From assembly GCA_016187935.1 (NCBI GenBank), contig JACPIU010000011.1, forward strand, positions 1 to 64,000: a stretch of DNA of 64,000 nt, in the 5' to 3' direction. This document shows positions 42,920-55,500 of the stretch, piece after piece. The DNA comes from Bdellovibrio sp. GTDB lineage: Bacteria > Bdellovibrionota > Bacteriovoracia > Bacteriovoracales > Bacteriovoracaceae. The notes under the pieces were generated by a model. That model was given only the letters and a program-made list of their open reading frames with translations, did no database searches and was not told the origin of the DNA. The position numbers and the translations under genes are program-made. Every line of letters starts with the position of its first letter. Position 1 is the first letter of the stretch.

Positions 42920-44569
42920 TCATGGAAGGGGTTTTATTTTGTAGCAGGTAGTATCTCCGTCGGTAAATTGCCAGTAACTCATTCCCAATTGACGACAGTG
43001 TTGAAGATTATCGGGATGGCAAAACAAGCAGGCGGAATCACGGCAACACAATCCTCTGATTTGCCGGCCACCCATAATTTGCTGGAGTAACTGTTCAAAG
43101 GACAATCCCGGAAGAATGGGAGTGCGTTCTTCAGGATAGCTGATAGCTCCGGCAGCATTAGTACCAATCACTTGATCTCCATTGCTCAAGGCCCGAACAT
43201 TTTGGCGCACTACCGATTTGTGTGCCTTCACTTCCAAATTAGCTGGTCGCTTGATTATTTTTACTTTCAAATCGTAATTAGTTTTTTTGTCACTAAATTT
43301 AATCTCTGGATTCTCGATTTTGACATTGCTTCCAGTGAGCGAAAGACCTTCGAATCCCAAACCGGCATCGCTCACATTCACGCCAAATGACTTACCAGAT
43401 TCACTAATTGTGACTTTGGGACTAGAAGAATCTTTTTTAATAGTAAAGTTCTTTTGGCCAATGACCCCGGCATCGCCATAGGCAAGCAATTTTGCTTTAT
43501 ATTCGCCATGCGTTCCGATATTGGGCAGATCAATGCGCACTAAACCCCTTTGCGGCAGAAAATTAACTGGAATTTTCTTGCCGTCAACATCCATTTCAAT
43601 TTTTCGTAAATCTCGTGGATAGGCCCCATTCAAATTTGCCAGTACCACAACATTATCATTTGCGATTGGTTCCGTTCCTTCGAAATATTGTGGAAGTTTA
43701 ATTTCAACTTGCGGATTGGGATTTCTAAGTTCACTTTGACCGTGCTCTTTTACGAATGAACCCCATTCGTTATTCAAATTATCACCGACTTTTGTCAGTT
43801 CGATTTTTTCTTTTTTGAGAGTGGTTTCAAAATCAGAGCAATTGCCCCCAAGCCTGAGACAGCTTTCCTGATCTCGGAGTGCTTTTAAAAAATCACGATA
43901 TTTTGCAACTTGTTTCCCGAGTAATCCTCCGATCATGCCAAGAGCAATCGATCCTGCAGGAATAAGATACTTTTTCATATCTCCCAAACGATGTTGCAAC
44001 GAGCGCTCGGCAGCTTGTGCATTGGCAGTGGCCTCCACAACTTCCGTTTTTGCCTCCGTACATTCTTCAGGTGTTTTACAATCCGCAAGTCTGCTGTCGG
44101 CGAGCATGCGCTCTGCCTCACGTTGCAAATTCAAATTTTGCAAGTCGATGATATCCGCTAGAATTGCTGTGCCTTCCTCACCCTCAAAACCCGAAGGGTA
44201 GTAATTTTCTGTTTCCTGGCCGTTTACGGCAAATCGATAATGAGCAATCGGTCCTCCCATGGCCTTAGTGGAAATCTTGCTCTTCAAGCATGCTCCTTTG
44301 GCAATTTTAAGGCCTTCTACTCGTACGCTTTTGGCGTCAGCGCTGATTTTTACCAAGGCCGTCTCAATATCGTCTTGACCTAGCTGAAAAGTCGCATCCA
44401 AGAGTGGAAGCGTTGCCTGCGCGTAAAGGCCTTGAGCTTCATCCTGTCCTTTGTTGCAAAACTCGTAAGACCGCTCTGCTGAAATTAGCTCCAAAGGATG
44501 ACATGTCAAAATTGTTGAAAAAATAAGAAAATTAGCAATAGACTTTCTGAATGTATTTACATTTTTCAT
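42920..44569 (-). CDS. Large secreted Cys-rich protein of unknown function
   Basis: 549 aa. A signal peptide is followed by an N-terminal domain with several Cys, a helical region with a hydrophobic stretch near 200-218 (IPAGSIALGMIGGLLG), then Ig-like beta domains (VEIKLPQYFEGTEPIANDNVVVLANL). A Cys-rich tail follows (GLCCRDSACLFCHPDNLQHC). It may be a surface protein. No enzyme motif and no family recognised. It has its own terminator. Confidence 0.65.
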   Translation of the reverse strand: MKNVNTFRKSIANFLIFSTILTCHPLELISAERSYEFCNKGQDEAQGLYAQATLPLLDATFQLGQDDIETALVKISADAKSVRVEGLKIAKGACLKSKISTKAMGGPIAHYRFAVNGQETENYYPSGFEGEEGTAILADIIDLQNLNLQREAERMLADSRLADCKTPEECTEAKTEVVEATANAQAAERSLQHRLGDMKKYLIPAGSIALGMIGGLLGKQVAKYRDFLKALRDQESCLRLGGNCSDFETTLKKEKIELTKVGDNLNNEWGSFVKEHGQSELRNPNPQVEIKLPQYFEGTEPIANDNVVVLANLNGAYPRDLRKIEMDVDGKKIPVNFLPQRGLVRIDLPNIGTHGEYKAKLLAYGDAGVIGQKNFTIKKDSSSPKVTISESGKSFGVNVSDAGLGFEGLSLTGSNVKIENPEIKFSDKKTNYDLKVKIIKRPANLEVKAHKSVVRQNVRALSNGDQVIGTNAAGAISYPEERTPILPGLSFEQLLQQIMGGRQIRGLCCRDSACLFCHPDNLQHCRQLGMSYWQFTDGDTTCYKIKPLP

Positions 44570-44705
44570 AAAAAAACCCCTTTTAAAAATTTTGTTATAA
44601 AAAGAAATATCGGCTTTGGATCCTTAAGCGTTTACTTCTTTAGTGACCAATTTAAGGGAGGTTGTAAAAAAGGTAAATTTAATTTAAATTATTTGTTATA
44701 TAAAA

Positions 44706-44722
44706 GTTTGCAATTTGCAAAC
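44706..44722 (-). terminator. Terminator of the stress operon
   Basis: GTTTGC-AAATT-GCAAAC followed by TTTTATAT on the minus strand, 8 nt after the exchanger stop. The full 17-bp palindrome could also be an operator for the 42920-44569 gene, whose start lies on the other side. Confidence 0.5.
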
Positions 44723-44729
44723 ATATTTC

Positions 44730-45743
44730 TTATAGCTTTGCAGCGAAAATGATGTAGGCGTTAAGAAAAAAAACTGCAATTAATGTCAGACTCAAAATAC
44801 TCACGGTGTTGAGTAACCTTTTTTGCGGTGGTTGAATCAAGGCAACGAGGACCACTCCTGTCATCATAATAGCAGAAAAAGTGGTAGCAAGATGTGAAGG
44901 AGAAACTACTTGAAGCAAATATCCTTTTTCATAAAAAATATCATCGACAGTGAGAATCACGACATTAAAAAGACTGCTCCCCAGTACATTACTTAGGGCG
45001 AGTTCAATGGCACGTAATCTGATCGCGCTGACCGCAACAACGAGTTCAGGGATTGATGTCGCAGCGGCCATGAAGATTGTTCCTACGAAGGCCGCATTCC
45101 AATCCATGGCGATAATTATTTTTTCGCCGGCGAATGGGAGGAACGTCCCAGCACCAAGGACAAATATAGCAGCAACACTGAATAGGGCGTAAGCTCTTTT
45201 TAAAGATATTCTTGCACCTTTACTATCCACAGTTCCACCGACAATGGCCCTCTGTTTGCTTTCGAATGCATAAAGCATTTTCATTGCCAAAACATAAAAA
45301 AGCGGGATGACCGCTGCAAATCCACCGACATGTCCAAGAGCAAATTTGGGAAAGATAGGACCTGTCACGATGCCAAATCCAACGAAACTCAGAAGTAACA
45401 TACCCAATGCGGCCGAAAGAATATTTCCCATTGTCGCTTTGGTGTAAACACTGGTTTCTCGATGCATAAGGTCTAGCACAAAGACAAGGGTCAAATTGAA
45501 GACACAACTTCCCAATATATCGCCAACAGCAAGATTTGGGTCGTCAGCAAATCGTACGGCGCTAATACCAGACATAAGCTCTGGAAGAGAGGTGATCGTG
45601 GAAAGCAAAATAAGACCAATCCAATTTCTTCCTAGCCCCGTTCGATCAGCGATGATGTCGGCATAATAACACAGATGATGGCCGGCAAAACCAATGATGC
45701 TAGCTAATCCCAGGAATTGCAACCACACAAAAACAACTTGCAT
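44730..45743 (-). CDS. CaCA-family Ca2+/cation antiporter
   Basis: 337 aa, about 10 to 11 membrane helices. Both alpha repeats are present: TSLPELMSGISAVRFADDPNLAVGDILGSCVFNLTL near residues 50-85 and TSIPELVVAVSAIRLRAIELALSNVLGSSLFNVVI near 225-260, each with the ion-binding Glu in PEL and the Asn/Ser of the GS.FN loop. It exchanges Ca2+ (or Na+/K+) against H+ or Na+. It is the last gene of an operon, 14 nt after a P-type ATPase. Confidence 0.92.
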   Translation of the reverse strand: MQVVFVWLQFLGLASIIGFAGHHLCYYADIIADRTGLGRNWIGLILLSTITSLPELMSGISAVRFADDPNLAVGDILGSCVFNLTLVFVLDLMHRETSVYTKATMGNILSAALGMLLLSFVGFGIVTGPIFPKFALGHVGGFAAVIPLFYVLAMKMLYAFESKQRAIVGGTVDSKGARISLKRAYALFSVAAIFVLGAGTFLPFAGEKIIIAMDWNAAFVGTIFMAAATSIPELVVAVSAIRLRAIELALSNVLGSSLFNVVILTVDDIFYEKGYLLQVVSPSHLATTFSAIMMTGVVLVALIQPPQKRLLNTVSILSLTLIAVFFLNAYIIFAAKL

Positions 45744-45757
45744 CGGCGACCTTTTTA

Positions 45758-48454
45758 CTAGTGATAAATTAAGTTACGACGTATCAGCCATTTTTCGAGT
45801 TCCACCGCCAAGAATATAATAGGAGATATACCTAGGCAGATAAGAAGTTCATTTATCGTGAGTGGTTCAGTTTTGAAAATTGAATTCAAGGAAGGGATAT
45901 AAAGTGTTGCCATTTGAAGAGCGAATGTAATGAGTACTGATCCCAAAAGAGGAAGGTTCGAAAACAAACCTTGCTTGAACAAGGATTCAGTCTCAGAACG
46001 AACTGCCAGGACATGAAACATCTGGCAAATCGTAAGAACGGTGAACACCATGCTTTGCCAATGAGCGGAATCTGTATGGTAGGCCCATGCTTGAACGGAA
46101 AGACTCATCGTGGCCATCAATAGGCCCGCCCAGACTGCATGTTGCCATAGTCCGTGAGCAAAGATGCTTTCATTGGGAGGACGAGGTGGTCGCTTCATAA
46201 TACCGAATTCCTCGGGCTCAGCCGCTAAGGCAAGCCCAGGCAATCCGTCGGTCACGAGATTGATCCACAAAATATGAATTGGAAGAAAGGGCATAGGCAG
46301 TCCCAGAAAAGGTGCCAAAAACAGTGTCAGGATTTCAGCGGTGTTTCCCGCAAGAACGAATTTTACGAACTTTCTGATATTATCGAAAATTCGGCGACCT
46401 TCTCGCACAGCGCTTACGATTGTGGCAAAGTTATCGTCGAGCAAGACCATATGTGCGGCCTCTCTGGCGACATCAGTGCCTTGCTTTCCCATCGCAATCC
46501 CGATATTTGCACGCTTCAATGCAGGAGCATCATTCACTCCATCACCCGTCATAGCTACAAACTCACCTTTGTCTTGCAGTGCCTTCACTATCTTGATCTT
46601 TTGTTCGGGAGAAACGCGAGCGTAAACACGAATATCCAGGACGCGATTTTTAAATTCTTCCAGAGTTAATTTGGCCAGCTCTTCACCCGTAAGAACGGGG
46701 CCATGACGCCCTTGATTGGGAGTGGAATTGGTAACAATCCCAAGCTCTCGTGCAATCGCTAGGGCCGTATCGTGATGATCACCTGTAATCATCACAACGT
46801 GCATCGAAGCGCTTTGGCAAAGCTCAATCGCTTGCTTGACCTCAGGGCGAGGTGGATCAATCATTCCGACAAAACCAATCAAAGTTAAATCACACTCAAG
46901 TTCTTCTGATTTAATTTCAGAAGGAAGAGTCTTGAGAGTTTTGTGGGCGATTGCGAGAACTCGCAGGCCTTCTTTTGCCATAGCTTCGGCCTTCGTAAGG
47001 GCCCCTTGGGAGTCAATCGACATGATCTCCTCATTTCTCCATTCATGTGTGCATTGTGAAAGGACCCGTTCAGGTGCTCCTTTTGTGAACATCAGAATTT
47101 CTGAATTTCCATTCTCATGAAGCGTACTCATCATTCCACGCTCGGATGAAAATGGAATTTCACTTGCTCTGGGAATCTGTTTTTCAATTTCAATCTTTGC
47201 GAATCCGGCCCTTTGTGCAGCATCAAAAAGCGCGGTTTCAGTTGGGTCGCCTTGAAGACTTCCATCTTCGCCGAGGGAGGCATCATTGTTCAATGCCATT
47301 GCTTTAAAAAGTAGCGTTGTTGCTTTCTGATTGGTCATTGTGCTTGATATCGGACTACGAACAAGATTTCCATTGACTTGGTAAGCTGTCACTTGCATTC
47401 GATTTTGGGTAAGGGTACCGGTTTTATCAGAACAGATAAAAGTCACCGAACCAAGCGTCTCGACGGCCGGAAGACGTCGAATAAGTGCCTTTTGCTTAAC
47501 CATGCGCTTTGCCCCTAGTGCAAGTGAGACCGTGACAACCGCAGGTAAGGCCTCGGGAATTGCCGCCACCGCCAAACTTAAAGCTGTCATGAACATAAGC
47601 AGAGGCTTTTCTCCCCTGAGAATCCCGACAATAAAGATAACAGAACAAAGAGCAATGACAGCGATCGCCAGGCGTTGTCCGAAACGCATTAATCGCTTTT
47701 GAAGTGGGGTTTTTGAGTCAACTTCGGATTGTAAAAGTGTCGCTATTCTACCAAGCTCTGTGTTCATTCCCGTGGCAATCACAATCCCAATGCCACGTCC
47801 ATAGCTAATAAGAGTGCCTTTATATGCCATATTATGCCGATCACCAATTGGGATTGAAGGCCCTGCTTTTACATCGGTGTTTTTTTCTGTCGGTTGAGAT
47901 TCTCCAGTGAGGGCAGCCTCCTCAATACGCAGTTGTACAGTTTCAACTAACCGTAGATCAGCAGGGACGAGGTTTCCAGCTTCAAGAAAGGCAACATCGC
48001 CGGGAACAAGTTCTTGGGCAGGAATGTTTGTGATTTTTCCAGAGCGTACAACTTTTGCGATAGGAGTCGCCAGGTCCTTGAGTGCCAGCATGGCACGCTC
48101 AGCGCGATATTCTTGAATAAAACCGAGAATAGCATTGAGAGCTACGATTATGGCAATCGCGAGCGTATCTTCCACTTCACCAAAGGCACCCGCAATCAAT
48201 GCGGCCCCAATTAGAATCAAAACCATGAAATCGGTGAATTGTTCAATAAGCATTCGAAAGATGCTGCGGCGTTTGCCTTCCACGAGGGAATTGGTGCCAA
48301 ATTTGTGTAACCTCTCATTTACTTCATTTACAGTTAATCCATGAGCAGTATTTGTTTTCAGCTCGTCAATTACAGATTCTTTCGAAAGAGTGTGCCAATC
48401 CGTGACTTTTGAGTTTGCATTTTCAGAATGAGCTTGCTGGTTATTTTGAGACAT
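45758..48454 (-). CDS. P2-type cation-transporting ATPase, probably Ca2+
   Basis: 898 aa, full length. Order: N-terminal cation ATPase domain, A-domain loop with [20 protein letters not shown] in the fourth membrane helix, the phosphorylation site [14 protein letters not shown]-binding KGAPERV, and hinge [12 protein letters not shown]. Six C-terminal membrane helices include a [15 protein letters not shown] segment. The PEALP form and the Asn/Asp in helix 6 fit bacterial Ca2+ pumps such as LMCA1, but Na+ or Mn2+ cannot be excluded. It overlaps the USP gene by 14 nt and sits beside a CaCA exchanger, both serving ion balance. Confidence 0.94.
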   Translation of the reverse strand: MSQNNQQAHSENANSKVTDWHTLSKESVIDELKTNTAHGLTVNEVNERLHKFGTNSLVEGKRRSIFRMLIEQFTDFMVLILIGAALIAGAFGEVEDTLAIAIIVALNAILGFIQEYRAERAMLALKDLATPIAKVVRSGKITNIPAQELVPGDVAFLEAGNLVPADLRLVETVQLRIEEAALTGESQPTEKNTDVKAGPSIPIGDRHNMAYKGTLISYGRGIGIVIATGMNTELGRIATLLQSEVDSKTPLQKRLMRFGQRLAIAVIALCSVIFIVGILRGEKPLLMFMTALSLAVAAIPEALPAVVTVSLALGAKRMVKQKALIRRLPAVETLGSVTFICSDKTGTLTQNRMQVTAYQVNGNLVRSPISSTMTNQKATTLLFKAMALNNDASLGEDGSLQGDPTETALFDAAQRAGFAKIEIEKQIPRASEIPFSSERGMMSTLHENGNSEILMFTKGAPERVLSQCTHEWRNEEIMSIDSQGALTKAEAMAKEGLRVLAIAHKTLKTLPSEIKSEELECDLTLIGFVGMIDPPRPEVKQAIELCQSASMHVVMITGDHHDTALAIARELGIVTNSTPNQGRHGPVLTGEELAKLTLEEFKNRVLDIRVYARVSPEQKIKIVKALQDKGEFVAMTGDGVNDAPALKRANIGIAMGKQGTDVAREAAHMVLLDDNFATIVSAVREGRRIFDNIRKFVKFVLAGNTAEILTLFLAPFLGLPMPFLPIHILWINLVTDGLPGLALAAEPEEFGIMKRPPRPPNESIFAHGLWQHAVWAGLLMATMSLSVQAWAYHTDSAHWQSMVFTVLTICQMFHVLAVRSETESLFKQGLFSNLPLLGSVLITFALQMATLYIPSLNSIFKTEPLTINELLICLGISPIIFLAVELEKWLIRRNLIYH

Positions 48455-49379
48455 GCAATACCCAAACGGGGCAAGGGGCGCTCCTTACCAACCATCGGGC
48501 GGTACTACCGATAAAATTTGAAGCGACCGGGCCTTTCTTGGAAGCGATTGCGATCATATCGACTTTAAGGGCGCTGGCAGCTTCATTGGCGCTATCAGCA
48601 ATATTTCGATTTTTGCTACTGAAGTGCGAGGTGCAAGGTACACCATGAGTTCGGGACATCTTTTGCCATGCCAAGGCCTTACTTTTCATGTTAAGAAAAT
48701 TCTTCTGCAGAAATTCAGCTCTTGCTAGCTGCCACTTCCCTCCCTTGGGTAGCAGAACGTTTGATTCAATGTCCTCATTCGCCTCTTTATGCTGATGAAA
48801 TAAAACTATTTTAGCTTTAAACTGCTTGGCAAAAGCGATAACTGATTTGAATGCAATTTGTGATTCAGGACCAAAATCAGTGGGAAACAAAATCGAACGA
48901 ATCTTTTGTGTAATATTTGCTGTCGGGTTGATCGTAATAATGGGAATCTTTGAACTCAAAAGAAGTGTTTCAGCAAAACTTCCCAGAAAAAAACGCGCGA
49001 CTCCTTTTTTTGCATGAGTACTGACAACAATTGCTTGAGCATGAGTCGAATAAGCATAAGCCAGCAGGGCCTTGACGTCATTTCTTATGAAGCCGGCACC
49101 AGGTTGCACAATAATTTTTTCAGGCATCATTGAACGAAATCCTGCCTTTTTAATGATTCCATGAAACATTTCTTCTGTTCTCGGCAAATAATCAATAATT
49201 GTCTTTCGATCACCCGGGCCAGGGATACCTGCCATGCTTAGGACAAAAACAGGCCATACCTCGGCCTTTAAAGCTCCCGTAAATCGCTCTAAGAACGATG
49301 CCACATTAATTTGAAGTTCTTCCTCGCCGAGCACATCAATCGCCCAGATGATCCTTTTCAGTTGACCGGAGTGCTTCAT
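48441..49379 (-). CDS. Tandem universal stress protein
   Basis: 312 aa from the ATG at 49379 (GAGGG upstream); the frame has an 8-residue longer form. Two USP domains: RIIWAIDVLGEEELQ to SSKIPIITI, and IRSILFPTDFGPESQIAF to [20 protein letters not shown], the latter with the ATP-binding GS(T)-x-Pro-Val end. It opens the operon with the cation ATPase and exchanger. Such proteins help survival under starvation or ion stress. Confidence 0.9.
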   Translation of the reverse strand: MKHSGQLKRIIWAIDVLGEEELQINVASFLERFTGALKAEVWPVFVLSMAGIPGPGDRKTIIDYLPRTEEMFHGIIKKAGFRSMMPEKIIVQPGAGFIRNDVKALLAYAYSTHAQAIVVSTHAKKGVARFFLGSFAETLLLSSKIPIITINPTANITQKIRSILFPTDFGPESQIAFKSVIAFAKQFKAKIVLFHQHKEANEDIESNVLLPKGGKWQLARAEFLQKNFLNMKSKALAWQKMSRTHGVPCTSHFSSKNRNIADSANEAASALKVDMIAIASKKGPVASNFIGSTARWLVRSAPCPVWVLHVSK

Positions 49380-49579
49380 AATTTTCCCTCTTCGTTCTCG
49401 CAATTCGGGTTAATGTGACCGCATCCTATTGTTGTCTGTATCTTTAAATTTAGAAATAGTTCTTCTCATCTTTCGTGAAGATATCTATCAAATGAGCTAG
49501 ATCACTACAGATTGTAGCTTTACATCATTACTCATATCTTTTTTTTAACTTAACGTTAAATTCTTTAACAAGAGGATGC

Positions 49580-52500
49580 ATGGCGCTTGAAGATTCGATA
49601 TCATTCCTTCCGCAATTGCCAAGCTTTGTCAAAGCCTCAGATGATTTGTTTGATAATGAAAAAGGAATACGTGATATCTTCAGTGCTGAGCGCTTTATTG
49701 AGTTGGCAGGCCAGCTAGCGGTAGAATCAAATACAGTAAGCACTGAAAAAACTGAAATTGATCTTCTTAGTGAAGTAACAGATGCTTCGAATGATATTCT
49801 TAAATCTTATCTCTATCTTACAAAACTTAAAGATCGTCATGGATTACCTCCTGCCTCAGAATGGTTTTTAGATAATTTTTTTATTGTTGAAGATCAATTT
49901 AGAAGTATCAAGCGAGATTTACCTAAAGATTACTATCTTGAATTGCCTAAGAACATTTTGGGTAAATATACCGGATATCCTCGCGTCTATGCCATAGCTC
50001 ATTCAATCGTTGGTCATAGCGATTCACAACTATCACTTGAAACAATAGCAAAATTTATCATTACCTTTCAAAGCTACACTCCACTCAATATTGGAGAGCT
50101 GTGGGCCATATTCATCACATTCAGAATTGCATTAATCAATCGATTGCAACCGCTCGTAAATAGAATTATTCACTCTCTGCAGAAACGCGAAGATGCGGAT
50201 CATTTTGCGGATGAGCTTTTAGAATATGCCATTGATCCCCAAACATTGCCTCAGGATTTGGTGCAAATGTTGGCCAATTATTTGAAGACATCGGGCAAAT
50301 TAAGTTGCGCATTTATCGTGCAGCTTATTCAGCGTTTGCGTGATCAGGATCAAAGTCTGTTTGCTGTCCTTGATTGGTTGGAAAAAACACTGAATTCATG
50401 CAACTCTTGCACGACAGATGTGATTAAGTTTGAACACTTTCGGCAAGCCGCTGATCAAGTCACGATTGGTAATATTATAACCAGTATGCGGTTTCTTTCA
50501 TCTATTGATTGGCACACCTTTTTAGAAGAAGTGAATTTAGTAGATCCGATTTTGAACAATGATCCTATTGGGGCTTATGTAAAAATGAATCAACAAACTC
50601 GGGATTCATATCGAAAAGCAATCGAACGGGTTGCGAAGAGAAGCAAAGGAAGCGAAATAGAAATTGCAAAAATGGTGGTTGAATTTGCAACGAGAGAAGG
50701 CGCGCAAGCGACAAGTGAAATCAGGAAAAAACATATTGGCTATTATCTCTTGGATGAGGGTGTATTCCAGTTAGAAAAATATTTCCATTATCGTCCTCGG
50801 TTTCGAGAGAGGGTAAGCCGATTTATTGATAGACATCCGCTTTTTATCTATTTTGGACTTTTTACAACACTCATAATAGTTTTTTTAGGAATTATTACAA
50901 AATATTTCTTCGTATATGATCAAAGCATCCTTTTTGGCATAGGACTGTTGTTCATTATTCTCAATCCTGTCAGTGAATTCTCTTTAGGCATTTTAAATTA
51001 CAGCATTAGCCTTCTTCGTCAGCCGCGCCATCTTCCTCGTATGGAAACCAAATTCGGTATTTCGGCAGATGATAAAACAATGGTTGTTATCCCTTGCCTT
51101 TTAAGCAATGAAGCAGTGATCAAGGAACTTACAAGTAATCTTGAAATTCATTATTTAGCTAATCAGGATCAATATATTTATTTTTCACTTCTGGCCGATT
51201 TGCAAGATGCTGATTCAGCAACGACTCCAGAAGATATGGCGCTGTTAAATGTGGCGAGTCGGGAAATTGAACGCCTTAATCTGCGCTATTCGACTGGTGA
51301 GTTTCGGCGCTTTTATTTTTTTCATCGATCACGTCTCTTTAATTCTTCTGAGGAAAAGTGGATGGGTTGGGAGAGAAAACGAGGAAAAATTTTTGAGTTT
51401 AATCGTCTTCTAAGAGGTGACAAAAGCACAAGTTTTCTTGCTCATACTGTCGCTGATGAGTTTCTTTCACAAATCAAGTATGTCATTACGCTAGATGCAG
51501 ATACTCAACTTCCTTTGCACAGTGCTCGGCGTTTAATTGGAGCCATCACCCATCCATTGAATGCTCCGGTCTTTAATCCGACAGAAAGGCGGATAGAATT
51601 TGGTTATGGAATTATCCAACCAAGAATTACTATATCTGCCATAGCTGCAACAAGAACGCGATTTGCTCATATTTTCTCAGGCAATACAGGATTAGACCCA
51701 TATACAACTGGCGTATCAGATGTTTATCAAGATTTATTTAAGGAAGGAACTTATATCGGAAAAGGACTTTATGCAGTAGACGCATTTCAGGAAGCTGTCG
51801 GAGATAAAGTCCCAGAAAATACCGTTTTGAGCCATGACCTCTTTGAAGGCTGTTTTGCCCGTGTGGGCCTTGAAACAAGTATTGAACTTATTGATGATTA
51901 TCCCGCAGATTTTGAAACGTTTGCAAATCGCCTGCATCGTTGGACGAGGGGAGATTGGCAAATCGCACGATGGCTATTTCAAAGAGTTCCAGATCGTTCT
52001 AGAAAATTAGTCCGCAATTACTTACCTTTTATTTCTCGCTGGAAAATTTTTGATAATTTACGACGAAGCCTTCTGACTCCAGCATTCTTGAGTTGCTTTT
52101 TGCTGAGTTGGACTTTCTTGCCCGGTTCAGCTCTCGCTTGGACGGCCGTCTTTCTTGCTATTTTATGTTTTCCTATTTATATGCCTTTTATTGAAGATGT
52201 CAGTAAGCACCATGAAAGTCCTTTATGGGAACATCTAGAAAATTGTATTCGTTCATCGAAGATTCGCCTTGAACAGAATTTTCTCCTGCTTGTTTTCATG
52301 CCTTCGCTCGCAGCAAGTCAACTCGATGCTATTTTGAGAACTCTTTATCGCATGCTCATTTCTAAGAAAAAATTATTACAATGGGTCACTTTCTCACAGG
52401 TACAAAGGCAATCTGCAAAAGGCGTGCGAGCAAGAAATCTTTTGCTTGAGGGACCAGTATTCTCACTTGCGACTGCAGGACTACTGGTGTGGGTGAATCC

Positions 52501-55500
52501 CTCCGCGATTCCAGTTGCGCTCCCATTTCTGGTCATTTGGCTTTCGGTCCCACTAATTTCGAGCTGGACAAAGCAGGCACTGACAAAAAAAGTTAAACCA
52601 TTAAAAAGTATGGAAATAGAGAGTTACCGTCGATATGCGCGTATAACATGGCATTTCTTTGAAACTTTTCTCGACGCCAAAGATCACTGGCTTGCTCCAG
52701 ATAATTATCAAGAAGATCCTAAGCCAGTCATTGCCCATAAGACTTCCCCGACAAATATTGGTCTTCAACTGTTAGCGACACAATCGGCTTATGATCTCGG
52801 TTATATTGGATTGACTGAATTGGTAGAGCAATTGGATAGAATATTTACGGTACTGGGCAAACTTGAGACCATGAATGGTCATTTTTATAACTGGTACGAC
52901 ACTTTAACACTTCGTCCGTTACATCCCTTATATATCTCATCTGTTGATAGTGGAAATTTGGCAGGACATTTACTCTGTTTGAAGCAGGCCTGCCTGGAAT
53001 TAGCGCAGGGCCCTTTTTTTAATCTAAATGCAAGGCAAGGGCTCCAAGACGGCTTGCGAATTTTGATAGAAAACATCAAACGATTACAGAAAATACCAGA
53101 CTTGCCTCGGAGCGGTTCGATGAAAAGGCTGCTTCATGCGTTGATAGATATTTTAAATCGAGTTGAGAAGGAAAGCTGGCAGGTCCTTCTAAGTGAACTC
53201 GGGCAAACCACTAATCTTCTCAATGACCTTATTGTCGAAGGGACAGAAGAAATATCTCCTAATATTCAGCGTTGGATGAATAGTGTAATTCACCAAATTC
53301 AATCTTATCAAAAAGATGAAAATGCCGATGTTCATGCATTGCGCGCCAAAATTGAAAATATTGCTTCATTGTGTGAAGTTTTAGCCGCACGGATGGATTT
53401 TCGATTTCTCTATGATGACACCAGAAAAATTCTGTCTATAGGTTTCAATGTTCGAGAAAGAAGAATAGACAATTCTTATTATGATCTTCTCGCATCAGAG
53501 TCAAGACTTACCAGCTTTTTTTCAATTCTGAAGGGAGATATTCCTGTAGAACATTGGTTCAGACTTGGTCGCCAATTAACAAAGGTCACAGGTCGCAAGG
53601 CCTTAGTATCGTGGAGCGCCACCATGTTCGAATACCTCATGCCACTTTTGGTTATGCGCACCTATAAAGACACGTTGTTAGATATTACATATGAAGCCAT
53701 CATTCATCGACAAATTGAGTATGCAAAACAAAGACAAGTTCCATGGGGGGTTTCTGAAGCTGGTTATAATGCCAGAGATTTGCATTTTAATTATCAGTAT
53801 GGTGCCTTCGGAATTCCAGGCCTTGGTTTAAAGCGCGGTTTAAGAGATGATCTGGTGATTTCACCATACTCCACCATGCTCGCTTCGATGATTTTGCCAT
53901 CAGAGGCCTTAGCGAATCTAACCATGATGGAGAAGCTTGAAGTTTTAGGAAAGTATGGTTTTTACGAGTCAATTGATTACACTCTTGAACGCGTCCCCCA
54001 GAAGCAGAAGTTTGCCGTTCTTCGATCCTATATGGCACACCATCAAGGCATGTCATTGGTGGCACTAAATAATCTATTGAATGGATTAACAATGCAGAGA
54101 AGATTCCATGCAGATCCACGCGTACAGGCAAATGAACTTCTACTGCAGGAAAGAATTCCAACTGAAATTCACATTATAAAGCCACGTGCTGAAGAAACAC
54201 ATTGGGAAGCTCTACCCCAACCAAGTGAGATTTATCATACGCGAGTCTATACTGACGTGCCATTGCCTTCACCCAGAACACAAATCATTTCCAATGGAAC
54301 GTATTCTGTCATGGTGACATCAGCAGGCTCGGGCTTTTCGAAATGTGAGGATGTCATGATCACCCGATGGAGAGAGGATCCAACGCAAGATCATTGGGGA
54401 CAATTTTTCTATATTCAAAATTTCACGGATAGCGGGATTTGGTCATCTGGAATTCACCCTATGTTAAGCAAAGCGGATAAATATCAAGCAACCTTTGCGG
54501 AAGATAAAATTGAGATTGCTCGCAAGGACAGGCATATCTCGACTCAAACAGAAATAATTGTTTCTTCCGAAGACAATGTGGAGTTACGGCGAATCTCGCT
54601 CTCAAATGAATCTGATATTGCGATGGAAATTGAAGTCACAAGCTTTATGGAGATTGTCCTTGCGAGGGCCAATGATGATAATGCGCACCAAACATTTAGT
54701 AATCTTTTTATTCAGACAGAGTTTTGCCCTGAAGTGAAAGCGCTTTTAGCTCATCGTCGAAAGAGGTCACAATCCGATCGTGATATCTGGGGGTTTCATA
54801 TTTTGACTTCTGAGGGCGAGGGAATTGGCCCGATCCAGTATGAAACTGATCGCTCCCGTTTTATCGGCCGAGGTCGAAGTGCAGCTATGCCAATCGTGTT
54901 AAGTAATGAAATTCCACTTTCAAATACGACAGGTCCCGTTCTTGATCCAATCTTTTCTTTGCGCCAAAGAGTTCGCATTCCTCCGCATGATATAGCAAAG
55001 CTTACGTTTATCACTGGTGTTTCCCGCTCTCGGGAAGAGGTGAGAAGGCTTTCAGAGCAATATCACACCAAAAATATTTTTCAACGAGAAACTCATCTCG
55101 GCTGGATTAAATCCCAAGTTGGACTGCATCATCTCAATATCAGTATGAAAAAGGCCCACATATATCAACTTTTGGGAAATAGAATTATCTATTTATCACC
55201 TGACATGAGAGTTACTTCACAAAATTTGATAGTCAGCAATAAAAAACAATCGGCTTTATGGCCTTATGGGATTAGTGGAGATCACCCCATTATCTTAACT
55301 CAAATTAATGAGCAAAAAGATATGGTGATGATCAGAGACCTCTTGCATGCTCACGAATATCTAAGACTCAAAGGAGTAAAGATTGATTTGGTCATTATAA
55401 ATGCGCATGCTACAAGCTACTTGCAGTCTCTCCATGATGAATTGACAAGGCAAATCCTTATTAGTGGCAATCATGCATTGATCGATAAGCCTGGAGGGAT